Below, piece by piece: positions 22,822 through 34,051 of a stretch of 64,000 bases of DNA; within the stretch, counting starts at the first letter, position 1; every line of letters begins with the position of its first letter. Origin of the DNA: Microthyrium microscopicum (taxonomy: Eukaryota > Ascomycota > Dothideomycetes > Microthyriales > Microthyriaceae); contig MU004242.1 of the NCBI GenBank assembly GCA_010405405.1, forward strand, positions 915,769 through 979,768, read 5' to 3'. The translations under genes and the position numbers were made by a program. Below the pieces are notes generated by a model that ran no database searches, had not been told where the DNA came from, and was given only the letters and a program-made list of their open reading frames with translations.

Positions 22822-25115
22822 GCTGTCTTGGAGTCGATCACTCCAACTGCGATCTAGTAATCCAGTGGTAAACTCAACAGAGAAGAAAGCATAATGTGCT
22901 GTGCGCCCACCCGATCTAAAGTAGGCTCGGCGACGATCTCAAGTAGCAAAGCACTAAGAGGGACCGTTCACCGTTGAGCCGGAGAAGCTGCGTCAATAGT
23001 AGGATTGGTACTGGCGGAATAGATGCAAATAATAACGTGCAAAGAAGGTAAGGCCAAAACCCTTCGCTCACTCCGAAGTACAGGATGGGATGTGGTCTCA
23101 AAACTGCAATTCTCCTTTGCTGTTACGTGATGTGGAGGGCCACGATGCGCACACTTGTGTCCGTGGTACTTGGCTCGCGTATTGGACAAGGTTGTTACAG
23201 CTGTCAGGCTATGGAAGAATTCTAGCACGGCTCGGAATGGCTATGAGCCTATGACAGTTTCCTTCAGTGGGTGGTGACAGCTTTCAACACCGGATTTGGC
23301 CCGGATGCGAGCACACGCAGCAAGGCGAAGCATCAACGGCGAATTCAATGGTTCCTGAGCACGTTGTCCATCAAGAGGCTGTTGCAGTTGAGCCTCTGCT
23401 TACCTCCGTTCCAGTCAGGATCAGACGCTGGTCTATGCCATTCAAGGCGAGAAGGTAGCCGAAGCACGAGATGGAGTTCAGGAGAGGAGACGTACGACTC
23501 GGCTGGTGAAGAAAAAGAAAGGCGAATGTACGATGACAATAGGAAATTGCGAATGCAGTAGGCAATGAGGCAGAATGCTGAAAAGCGTGGTCATGATATT
23601 CCTGGGCGGACATGGATGCAAAAGAGAAGAAAGTCACAACCTACAAGTCGCGACAAACCCCTTCTGACATTTGCCAGTCGCTGTTGGAGTGGAACGCACG
23701 TGTGAAAATCTTTGGATCTTACTGCAGAGATTCTCGTGGGGGAACTGGGGAAGGGGGCGAGATGCTGCATTCAGGGGTTATAAAAATTATATTGGCTTGA
23801 CTGCTGGGCAGTGGGAACAATCCATTTTCTTAACCCCTTCACCTTCTCCAAGAACAGGAAAAAGAAATTGACCGTTAACAACATGTACGGATACACATAC
23901 TTACCGTCTCAAGTCTTTCAAACAGAAAAAAGAAGCAGTGAGTGGTACTTTGTAAAGCCAGTCAGATCTCCACAGTGACCTCGTGGTTGAGTGATGACTG
24001 TTGAACGAGAGGTAGATCTATAGCATTATCGTGCTCAAATCACAAATTGAATTCTCGAATTGGTGGTCGTAAGGCTGAAGCCTGAGCCCTGAAGTAACAT
24101 ACTGTACGTAGCAGAGTAGTCACTTCAGGGACTTTGCTCCGTAAGCTTTGGGGCTTCAGTTCTCCGCTAGCTATCCAGTACTCACCTAGGTTCTTCTATC
24201 CGTAGTTAGGTACCATATTCGTGGTTCAATTTGTCACAGATCCCTAGGACCAGGTTTGCGTAAGGCAACGCTGGTCCCTTTTCTTCATCATGCATTGGAA
24301 TCTGGAGAGCCGCATCCATGATCCAGCGATGAAGATGGAGGTCATGATCAAAAACAGATTACTGGGTAGGGGCAAGGGGCTAGGGAAATGGCTTGTGGCT
24401 TGCTGGGTCGCATTGTTCGCCAAGGTCATGCCAACACCTTCTTCAATCTCAATTTCAACGGCGGTCTGCGCGGCGAGACTTGAATACTGCAACCGCGATA
24501 TAGTGTACAGTAATGCCATCTCATATAATGTTTTATGTCCTTCTGTTATGATTTCACGTCAACTCTCGGTGGTTGTTTGTGTATCATCAGACTTCGTCCA
24601 CTTTCTATAATAGTACAGTTACTGGCGACCGGCCTGCCTACACTCTGCGATATCAAATCAGACACTTTCCAAACCCGCAGGAAACTCTTGCTAGCGCGCA
24701 GCCTTGTTCGTCCGGATATATCAGACCAGAAAAAGCCACCTCCAACCACTGAGCCAATCTTGAGGAGGCATCACGTCAGCCCCTCGAAATCGCAACAGCA
24801 TTTGGTGATCATCTGTCTCCCCAACTCTTTCTTTTCGCTTGTCTCTCTTCTCCAAACTTTTGGCGGTGGGGCGATCCATACCTGATATCGGTTTCATTCA
24901 TACTTTGTGACTGGGCGAGCCTTGGTGCAGAGTCCGGAAGCCGTTGGCTGAATAATAGGTCATTCTTCTGTGTACTGGTATCCACTTGACCCCAGACTCA
25001 GTTATTATCTCGCACCCTGCAGCGGATTTCGCAGGCAATATACAAACCAACTACAACTCTCCATAAGAGTCGTATCCATGAGCATAGCAGATAGAGCCAT
25101 CGCCCTGCCTCTGGG
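22822..25115. other. 2.3 kb intergenic region with nested foldback
   Basis: This lies between the divergent 637-aa gene (-) and the MFS transporter (+). ORFs at 23271-23561 and 24290-24610 are unsupported. At 24075-24159 two pairs of short complementary arms (CTGAAGCC/GGCTTCAG and CCCTGAAGT/ACTTCAGGG) nest inside each other and could form a foldback. Nothing else was recognised. Confidence 0.5.
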
Positions 25116-27386
25116 ATGAAAATATCGAATATCATCAAGGCGCCTCTCTGGAAGCTGAGACAACCTTGGGCCGACCATGTCCGTCAATTCGAGTACCTGG
25201 TGCGCGCGGACCATGTTCCATTGCTTGCACACCTTGATCGCTAACTTGTGCTTTCTAGGACTGGGAGACCCAACGTCGGTTGGTTTATCAACAGATTGAT
25301 AAAGGTGGTTTTGGTTACTGGACTGTCGGGGTCGCTGGCATAGGATTTCTAACCGATAGCTATGATGTACGTCGAAACCCACCATGTCACCTTCCAAAAT
25401 AGGAAGTGATGGCCCTTCATCAAGAAGCCCAACTAACGTAGCAATCAGTTGTTTGCGATCAATACCGTTTTGCCCTTGTTGGAGCTCGTCTATTGGGATG
25501 GAGCCATGCCGCAGCAAGTGCGCGCTCTCATCGGCCTCTCGGTCTTGGTGGGAACTTTCGTAGGACAGTTATTGCTTGGAGTTCTGGGGGATCGCTTCGG
25601 TCGACGAAAGCTCTACGGTATAGAGCTGGCCATCGTCACCCTTTCTACCATGCTGATGGCCATCGCGTCCAAGGGAGCTTTATCTGGTGCCAACAAAGTT
25701 GCTTGGATCAGCTTTTGGCGGTTCTGCATGGGAATAGGAATCGGTAGAGTGTCTTCGCCCTCTCTCAAAAACAACAATTCTAACTATATCCAGGGGGCGA
25801 TTATCCATTATCCGCAGTGATAACATCAGAGTAAGTGCTCCCTTGTGTGAGCCCCTTCTCGTTGTTTTCTGTGATCTACGTGAGCTCTGTCTTGTGCTAA
25901 ACCTAGCTACTTTGTTTGAACCTATTGCAAGTCAGACACTGACATGGATACGTTAGATTCGCGCCGCGTAAGCACAGAGGACGAATGCTTTCCGCTCTTT
26001 TCTATATGCAAGCGGTAGGAGCCTTCTTCGCCAACATCATCACCATAATAGCGATATATGTAGCTCGTAAACATCTCCCCATGAACTCCTCGACATGCGG
26101 ACAAGAATGCAAGGATTCACTTGATGTCGTCTGGCGTTGGATCGTAGGTATAGGCGCATTCCCTCCTGCGCTGGCGGTGTTCTTGAGATGGATAATCCCC
26201 GAATCTCCAAGATACACCATGGAGGTGGAAAAGGATCCCGCCAGGGCTAAGAAGGATGTTGAAGAGTACTTTCGACCCGAAGAAGGCCTACTGCAGTCAC
26301 CGCAATCCCGTATGGAGCGTGCAACAGGATCCACTATTGTGGCTGGTGATTCAAGCCGTAGATCATCCAACCAGCCCGCTCTTACCTTTGGAGAAGGATT
26401 GGACCCTATGGAGCTGAAAGACCTCACACTATCAGAACCTGCTATTCCTCTACCCGAACCGCATCGAGTGATCTTGAGAAAAGAGACCTTCCGAGAATGG
26501 ACCCAGGGATTCTACAAATATCTGCTCACTGATGGTAACTGGACCGACTTGGCGGGAACTTCTTTATCGTGGCTGGTCCTGGATTTTGCGTACTATTGCC
26601 TCTCAGTCAACAATCCCAAGATTCTCAACAAGTTATGGGGAAACGAAAGCAACATGTTCGTATATGGCGCATTGATGGCTAACGGCTATCGAGCATTGAT
26701 CGCCGTCTCTGTTGGCTCGATTGTCGGAGGCGCTTTATTTATACTATTAGCCCGTCACAGATGGGCTATACAACTTTATGGCTTCTGGATCCTAGGTGGA
26801 ACTTTCGTCATTATTGGTGTTTGCTTCGTTGCGTTAATTGGCACACGATACTTCGCAGCAGTTATTGTGCTTTACTCTATTTGTAGTCTTGTATTTGATT
26901 TTGGTACGTTGATTCCGTCTTGGTCGTTGACTATCGCTAAATCCTTTCAGGTCCAAATACATCGACATATGTCATAGCGGCTGAAGTATTTCCCACAAAG
27001 TATCGCTCAACCTGCCATGGGATATCAGCAGCGGCTGGCAAAGTTGGATCTATTATTGCCCAATTGTTTTTGATGTATGCCAAGTTTGGCTCACGAGGAG
27101 TTAATGATCCCGAATCAACCTGGCTAGGCTGGGTTCTTCTTATGTAAGTTTTGTCCGACAGCAGTTCTCCATTGACATTTTCGCTGACACGGTTTCAAGA
27201 TTTGCTGTCTGGATGGCTTGTGGTGCAGTAGTCACGAAGTTCTGGGTACCAAAACCAGTCGACATATGGGGTCGAAGTCGGAGCCTGGAAGATCTTGCGC
27301 TCGGCAAGGCTGCGAGAAAGCAGATGGAACAAGACGACCTTGATACATGGCGTGCTCTAGCACCTGGCAGTCCGCGAGATATATGA
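25116..27386 (+). CDS. MFS transporter, phosphate:H+ symporter type (PHO84-like)
   Basis: Seven exons (25116-25199, 25259-25366, 25449-25743, 25794-25830, 25957-26903, 26951-27143, 27200-27386) give 616 aa. The 37-nt exon 4 is needed to complete the family signature GIGIGGDYPLSAVITSE and lead into FAPRKHRGRM, which identifies the phosphate:H+ symporter group. The MFS loop DRFGRRK follows TM2. A long hydrophilic central loop (about residues 250-340) with several Ser/Arg sites sits between TM6 and TM7, as usual. The last exons carry GPNTSTYVIAAEVFPTKYRSTCHG and a cytosolic tail. The N-terminus lies in the first exon (MKISNIIKAPLWKL), whose GTGCGC donor is the weakest of the set; the rest is firm. 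It probably imports phosphate or a glycerophospho-compound at the plasma membrane; substrate is inferred from family only. Confidence 0.9.
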
Positions 27387-27936
27387 ACGAATAATTCACG
27401 AATTTCTCAGCAACTTATGGCCTCTTCCTTGATGCTCTACCTGCCTGATCTGGGTACTCTACTTGATGCTGCATTCGCCTTACTTACAGTTGCCGTATCC
27501 AATGCCACGCTCTTCAGAGACAAGTCACGGGTGGCCAAGGTAAACAGCGGCTCAACGACACCTTGGGAGATATATCACTCGAGGAATAAGCGCAGCAGAT
27601 GGTAAAACATCGTATTCGACGGGCCAAGAATAATACAACAAAAATCTGTGAAGCCGACTCAGTGACTGGTAGATTGCATTCAAGAGAAAACCCGATTCTT
27701 TGAATCGCCAGGCAGCAGAGCGGGTTTGCATCGCCGCAGCGGCTATCCGCAACCCAACTATCTTCATTGCTCTCACACCACCTTCTTCCATCTCTTCACG
27801 TCGGCTCCCTACATAGACATCATCATGACTCGAAATTTTAAAGAAAAGGTTGTCGAACCTTTTCCATAACAGCCTCATCGACTTCGAACATCGGAATCAG
27901 CACAATTTGGCCGTGGCTGCCTGTTCCCACCTGAAA
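27387..27936. other. Intergenic region, no gene seen
   Basis: This is the 3' flank of the MFS gene and the 5' flank of the next gene. Minus-strand ORF 27552-27878 has no supporting feature. The part after 27700 is CT-rich, in line with a promoter for the gene at 27937. Confidence 0.55.
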
Positions 27937-29106
27937 ATGTCATCTGCTCCTAGTCGAGGCCGTTTGCTATCTCTTATCATTGTTCTATCCATTTTCTCAT
28001 CGCTTACACATTGTGTGCACTGGCATAAGATTCCAGATGATATGAAGTCTGTTGTCACAAAAAGGTATCCGACAGGAGGAATTAGCTTGCGCAATGAATA
28101 CGCGTAAGTGCTTTTCTGCAAGTTCTTACCAGCATCAAGCTAATAAATCAGATCATCCGTCATTCTGCATTCGAACCTCACCAGTGAATACCTCGACATC
28201 GTGAGGGGTGATGCAGAGTATCAAAGAGTTATGCTATCATTGACTCGTGCGCTGGAAAACGCTACTGTAGGTGGGCAGCCTTATCCATACGAACCGCCGT
28301 ATTCTATCGGTAATGCCAGACTCGACCGCATTTTGTCTAATATAGAGAACTTCCTGGGATTTTCATTCACATCAGAACGTTCCAAGTTCAACGCAGATTG
28401 TAATCCTGTCCATAACATGTTGTCAATGGTGTCGCAAGGGTCTCTTCAAGAAGCCGACATGAAATGGGGAATAAGCATTCCCCGTAGGACTTCAGGATGG
28501 TACAACTGGATCTTGACGGCCGCGCTCCGAAGAGCTGGTCTTCAAAATGTGCAATTCCCTGCCTTGTCTGCAACTGTCGCTTCAGTATATGCTGAAGGGT
28601 TCTATGACGAAGCTATCATCGCAGACAATGAGGACGATCCGGGTAGGTTCATCCTCGCCATCAACTACGACAAAACTGTTCTTCAACTCTCTCTTTGCCA
28701 AGCCGCGACTGGAATTATCGAAGAGGTTCGATGGAAAACATATTTCAGAAACAATAATACTTGGGAAACAGATGACTTGAAAGAAACAGGCTTTCTAGGC
28801 CAGGAAATAGGCTACATCGCAGGACCTTTGAACCGAGCAGACCAGCGGTATTTCGACGCCATGGGCCATCTTGACAATCAGCCGGCCCAGCAAATTGTTC
28901 TTACAGGCGAGGATTCTTCGAGCCCGGATTTACGAAGATCTTTGGAGTCAGTGTTCTCTGACCATGTCATCCAGAGTTTGTACCAGAACATGTCTTCAAG
29001 AGACCCAAGATGGTCTCCCCACTCTGGTGCTTTAGGTCCAGCTTTGATGGTGCAAAGAATCTACCAGGAATACGATCATGTGAAGAAGGATAAAGATGAA
29101 TTATAG
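27937..29106 (+). CDS. Unknown protein with N-terminal membrane/signal segment
   Basis: Exons 27937-28103 and 28152-29106 give 373 aa; the intron ends with AATCAG and rejoins NEYA to SSVILHSN. Residues 10-30 are hydrophobic (LLSLIIVLSIFSSLTHCVHW) and act as a signal peptide or membrane anchor. The remainder has no clear named domain. The central part, which runs from a WYNWILTAALRRAGL helix through FPALSATVASVYAEGF to ILAINYDKTVLQLSL, has a helix/strand order that reminds me of degenerate actin/Hsp70-fold ATPases common in Leotiomycetes. That resemblance is weak, and I see no intact phosphate-binding loop. An earlier in-frame ATG (27850) would bury the hydrophobic segment inside the protein, so the 27937 start is preferred. 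Confidence 0.75.
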
Positions 29107-29630
29107 GATTGCAAACGTTCATGGCAGAAGCTCATAATGGCGACAGCATAGAAGACACTCGTTTCAACTGCGATACACAACTTAGGTACACTCTGTTGTG
29201 GTTGAAGACGTACGGAAGCGCATTGCGGCCTGCCCTACGGAAGCGGGTAAGCCGGTAAGCCGCAATGCGCTTCCGTAAAGACGTAGAAGACAGGAGCGAT
29301 CAGCAAACACAGGTCGTACCTTCCTCCTTCTCCAACGCAGACAGTCCTTCCTCAGAATTTTCCACGTGGTTTCCTCCGGTCCAGCCTCATATAAGTCGCT
29401 CTTTCCCTTCAACGGACCACGCGCTTATGGCTCGTGGCAGCCGTCGCCGTTTCAACCACAAACCCATCTTTACTCCCACTCATTCCACAATTCGACACAC
29501 TTTCTGTCGCTATAATAACTCTACTCGGCCACAAGAGCTCCTGTTATTGACAGCTCTCCTTCTTTCCAACCTTTTTTCCCCTGCCCTTTGCCATAACTTT
29601 CCTTCACAAAGCGCACTTCGTCATGTCTGA
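29107..29630. other. Intergenic region with 19-bp palindrome
   Basis: This stretch holds a perfect inverted repeat (separate entry) and then a CT-rich segment up to 29620 that looks like promoter/5' leader for the first paralogue. An ORF at 29265-29630 is in the same frame as that paralogue but ends in a stop at 29628-29630. Confidence 0.55.
29211..29277. repeat. Perfect 19-bp inverted repeat, 29-nt loop
   Basis: The left arm TACGGAAGCGCATTGCGGC (29211-29229) is exactly complementary to 29259-29277. The loop repeats the arm's first ten bases (TACGGAAGCG) once more and contains a GTAAGCCG tandem, so the unit looks built by repeated copying. It lies in the spacer between two plus-strand genes. 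A hairpin, a foldback mobile element or a protein-binding palindrome are all possible. Confidence 0.85.
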
Positions 29631-30907
29631 AAAGTCTTCTCGTCCAGTCTGGTTAATGTTTACGACTTACCGAATCCAACAAAGCTGCTGTACAACACCC
29701 ATCTTGACGCTTACGAATTCAACGATTTCCCTAGAGATCACACTTTCATCCGCTTAAATGCCCAAGGTTTCAACAAAAGTTCCCTTCATTTTGCTCGCGG
29801 AGAAAACAGTGTCACGACGAGCCAGACTGAGGCATCATTCCACACCGCCCATTCTCTCGACAAGATTGCTCTACTCGTCGGCGTACGGCTACCATCTTCT
29901 CAATATTTCAGACCTTCCTGGAACCAACCCAAACCAACTGAACAGGATAAAGTTCCGTCCCAAGCAGGAAATCGCACCAACTCCGAACTTTTTCACATTC
30001 AAGACATTACGAAAGTCAACATACTGTCTCACGACCAGCACGCGCTAAGAGTTGTTTGTCGAGTTGTTCCTGTCGCGGAACGCAGAAAAAATTCGCAGCA
30101 TGAATCAGAGTTCTACGCATTAGTTAATCGAACGGCCGATGGACTGAGCGAAGCCCGTCGAGTGGATCCATGTGACGTCTTCTTTGCTCCTCAATATCGT
30201 GACGATTTGAGTTGCGGCAGTAAAAACAGATTAAAAGTCTGGCGCAATATCTGTGAATCTGCTATTCGAGATTATTCACCAGTATCATTGTCGCAGAGAA
30301 CAGGTCAGAAAGGCCACATTTCAACCATTTCGCCCGCCTGGCACATTTCGATAGATGATCTGATCCCTCCCATCGCATCTGATCGCGCCCACAGCACACG
30401 CTCTGAAAATTCCACACGAAGCCTTGCGACCCTCAACACTGCATCTCCAGTGTTACTACAGCATGGGGGTTCATTAGATGTGTCATCTGAGCGTGCTGCG
30501 ACTCAACAATCACCAATCCCTGCCAGCAGCGATCGCTTGACAGATTCTGAAAGTCTAGGAGGACTCAAAAGAATGTTGGATATATCAGATTTCAGTGCCT
30601 TTGATGCGGCGAAGGCCATAGCCGAACTTGAGGTATGTCTCTTATATCATGGGACCGCTCGAAACAAGGTGCTAATAATTGTATACAGGAGCACTGGCCA
30701 GGATTGAAATCGTTTCCAGGTCTAACGAATGACTCAATCTTCTTGCTTCACTGGGTTTTGCGAGAAACCAAAACAAGCGTGGAATGGTGCAAGCTGAAAG
30801 TTTTGCTTCTCGCGTGGGCACAGAATTCTTTCATGCCGGGCGACAACAGCGACGTCGCGGTACGAAAGCAACGACTCCAGAATGTTCTCATGGTCCTCAA
30901 TTCTTAG
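29631..30907 (+). CDS. Paralogue A of an unrecognised three-gene family (start unclear)
   Basis: The coding frame is open from 29631 to the donor at 30633 (GTATGT), and exon 2 is 30689-30907, together about 406 codons. Family features in order: LLYNTHLDAYEF, ALRVV, FYALVN, DVFFAPQYRDD, a Ser/Thr-rich middle of about 120 residues, then DAAKAIAELE just before the intron and EHWPGLKSFPGL after it. The frame has no ATG upstream of 30162. A good ATG (29623, MSEKSS) lies in another frame eight codons upstream, and an ATG exon further upstream (29427) could only be joined through a weak donor. So either a 1-nt shift or an unseen 5' exon separates start and body. Intron position and C-terminal block match the two neighbours exactly. 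The gene may be a decaying copy; the conserved C-terminal part and intact splice sites argue that the loss is recent or apparent. Confidence 0.7.
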
Positions 30908-31500
30908 GGGTACAAACAAACAGCGATGTTCATGGGAAAGAGGCGTCGCTAATGGCCACCAGTGTACGAGGCTGGTACCGTTGCCAGGGACTTACTCTAA
31001 GGAGTACGTGCAGAAGAATCATCAACGAGGACTTAATATACTGGTAGAGAGAATTCACAAGTTGAGTTGTTAGAATAAATACTTTGTACCAATAGAATTG
31101 ATAAGTACATCCAGTTTTCCAGCCGGAAGTAAATCCAAGAGGCCTCACCTGATTGTCTGTACAACCTGACAGCCCGTCGATGCTATAGAAACCCGTGCCC
31201 CCCTCTCTGTCTCTTTCGTTGTCACGATTACCAGATGGCTCCTTAGCCATGGTAGTAGGCTTCGAAACATGGCCTCCGAAGATATTCGAGGTGAAAGGAT
31301 AACGTTGAGGTGGGCCTGCCGTTCTAGGCAAGGGCGATCGTCTAAACTGCCCAACTGCCTCGCGGCTTCCCCCAGTATCTAAGGCTCATATTACGTTGTC
31401 TATCGCGCTTTATGCGATTTTCGAGAAGCACATCCCCACCCCAGCATATCAACCTTCACTCGAATTTTTCATTTTTAACATTCCCAATTAAACACTCGGC
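30908..31500. other. Spacer between paralogues A and B
   Basis: No gene called. Minus-strand ORF 30930-31331 has no domain or partner. The 60 bases before 31501 are a plausible leader for paralogue B. Confidence 0.5.
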
Positions 31501-33552
31501 ATGAATACAGCTGTCCCACCATATGTAAAGCCCTCGAGCAACAAACATGCTTTGGCCAAGCTCTTCTATAATTTCAACCTCGATGCTTATGCTGTGCCCG
31601 AGAAGAAGGACCAGCACATATACCTCCGCGTGCAAGGCTTCGTCAGCCAATTTCAGCACAAGCCCAACGTATACACAGTCCCCGATATTGAACCAAATCA
31701 AGCAGAGCTTGAGGCTCATGGAAGCTATGTCCAAGCACTTTGGGTGGGTGTGCGGCCAACACCTGCGCCAGGTTTGCAAAGAGGAGACCTGAGTTCTCAA
31801 CTCCTTGAAAGCCAAAAGAAGAAGGGTATCGGCAGCAAAAATTCAGTCAGAGACCTGATTGAATCTGAAGAAAGTGAGGCCATCAATATCATTGATCATG
31901 ATAGCAGCGCATTGCGCGTGGTAGTCAACCCTAACAGCCAACATGTACAATTCTTTGCGCTGGTCAATCCGAACAGCATTGGAATCTGCGAGACTATTCG
32001 GGTGCTCAGCGAAGAAGTTTTCTTTGATCCTCTGTATCGTGAAGATGCCTTGACCTCGCGGCATTCACGCGCCTTGCTATGGCCCGCTTTGACACTTGCG
32101 AGCTCTATGACTGAGGCGGCACAACAATTATTGATCCAGGAGATGGCGATTGGCAAACGACGTGAGGGGGACGATTTGAGAAGAGCCGAAGTCATGAATT
32201 GGAAGAAAATGCGCGAAGCCCAGCATTTAGAGCGTCGAGAAAGCCGAAGAGCTTCTACAACCCAGAAAGCTGCCCAAGAAAAAGAACCGGCTCGAGTAGA
32301 GAGACAGAGACTTGCTGAACAAAAGAGAGTAGCTAGCGCCCAACAGGCTACTGAAAAAGAGCGATTGGCTGAGGCTCAGAGGGTGAAATTTGCCGAATGG
32401 AATAGAGCTGCTCGAGCACAGCACACTGCTGAGAAGATGAAGATGGCTGAAGCACAAAATGCCCTTAAGGCTCATAAAGCGGCTGAGAAAAGGGAAATAG
32501 CTAAAGCGCAAAAGGCTCAGAAAATGGCGGAGAAGCAAACAGCTGCTACATCACAAATAGCTATGCTAGCGCAGATAGCTGCTAAGAAAGAGCAGCTTGC
32601 TACAGTACAAGAGGCTGCTAGAGCCCAAAAAGCTCTTGAAGATCAGAGAGCTAAGCTAGCAAAGAGAGAATTTGAGCTTGAGCTTCCGCAGCGTTTGAGA
32701 GTCAGCCAACTGGCAAAGGCTATGAGACGCGATTCAGAAAAGAATGCACGGCTCGTTCTGAAGGTACCTGAAAATTTCGACTTGTTCAGACCGCGTGATA
32801 CAAGCCAGGTATATGAGCTCCAGCATATCTTAGAATACTATGAGAGCAGGCCGACCTTGGAGTCATTTTGCAACATTCTGATCGATATCACTTCCTGTGA
32901 GAGTTCACTTCAAGGATTCGGTGGCTTCAAATATTTCGATGACCTTCAGCTTCTGCATCTGAGCTCTGATGCAGAAAAGATACTCCAAGAAATAGAAGTA
33001 AGTCATTTCCTGATTGCACTCTACTTTGGTCAGCCATTCACTAACAATTGTTAGCAAATTTGGCCTAGATTTCCTGGATCTCAAAACCTTGATCTGCAAA
33101 GTTTAGGCTCGCTGAGCTCTGCATTCAAAAGTCATCGTGAGTTTGTGCCATGGGACCAGATGAGAGCCGCCTTACTATTATGGGCAGTGTTATCTATCTC
33201 CCTACGAGGCAATGAACGGCGCATCATGCATAAGAACTGGCGACGAAGCCTTCTTTTGCTGATGCAAAGTCTGAATTCACTGTCACTGGTGTCTTTCTAT
33301 CACATGCGTGATATATTCAGTGGCATGTTCGAGCAAGCGGAAGCATGGGAGCATCTAAATGTCCATGATCGGCCTGAAAAAGACCATGAGCTCCATGAGG
33401 ATGAGCACCCTTCTGAGAGGAACGACTGCAGTGAGAGTGATTTTAGCAGCGAGAATGACGATGCTAGTGATGGTGATAAGAATAGCGAGAGGGAAGAGGG
33501 TAACGAATCTGAGGATGGTAGCGAGCAAGACGAAACTGTTGGTCTTGGATAG
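31501..33552 (+). CDS. Paralogue B, with long Ala/Lys coiled coil and acidic tail
   Basis: Exons 31501-32997 and 33055-33552 give 664 aa. The N-terminal domain (residues 1-205) shares LFYNFNLDAYAV, ALRVVV, FFALVN and EEVFFDPLYRED with its neighbours. Residues about 215-405 form a TolA-like coiled coil made of many short AEKxxxAxA-type units (KMAEAQNALKAHKAAEKREI is typical). The phase-0 intron falls after LQEIE, and the C-terminal helical block starts QIWPRFPG and ends near LLLLMQSLN. About 100 extra residues then follow, finishing in a Ser/Glu/Asp-rich acidic tail. The two ends match genes A and C; the middle is unique. Cellular location cannot be read: there is no signal peptide, and the coiled coil suggests oligomers. 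Confidence 0.85.
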
Positions 33553-34051
33553 AACGATATCACCAATTGCTAAAAGTCCAGGAACACCATATGATTGAAT
33601 AATGGTGTGGAGATCAAGGGGGATATGTAGAGGGAAGCTGTCAACCCTGTTAGTTCATAGTAGTATGCATATGAGACAGTTAATTCTGTCAAAGTATCAA
33701 TATCTGCATATTTCTGTATCGTCACGGCGTAGTTGCTTGAAAGTTTTGCAGGACTCGATTGATTTGCTAAAATTTTGGGTGATTTATCATCGGGCATTAC
33801 AAAGTATATTTAACGACCTCCCCAGGTCCTGAGCTTGCCAAATCTATCTCACTCATTCCTAATCCGAGTTGTCTGCCGTCTTCCATGATATACAAATCCG
33901 TTTCCAAGAGCATGAGGGGTTTTCCAACAGTGTTGATAAGTCCAGCCATGCTTCATGCTCACCACCGCTAAGTAGCACAAGCTAATGTCTCAAGGTCTGT
34001 TTCCATCCGTCCATCCAATTCATCCGAACTCATGTTGTGCACTGGTTGCAA
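33553..34051. other. Convergent spacer between paralogues B and C
   Basis: This 499-bp spacer lies between 3' ends. AT-rich, with no gene seen. Short ORFs on both strands are not supported. Confidence 0.6.

Noticed and set aside
30930-31331. Minus-strand ORF with basic/acidic stretch
   Set aside because: Lies between paralogues A and B, without start context, splice partner or recognisable domain.
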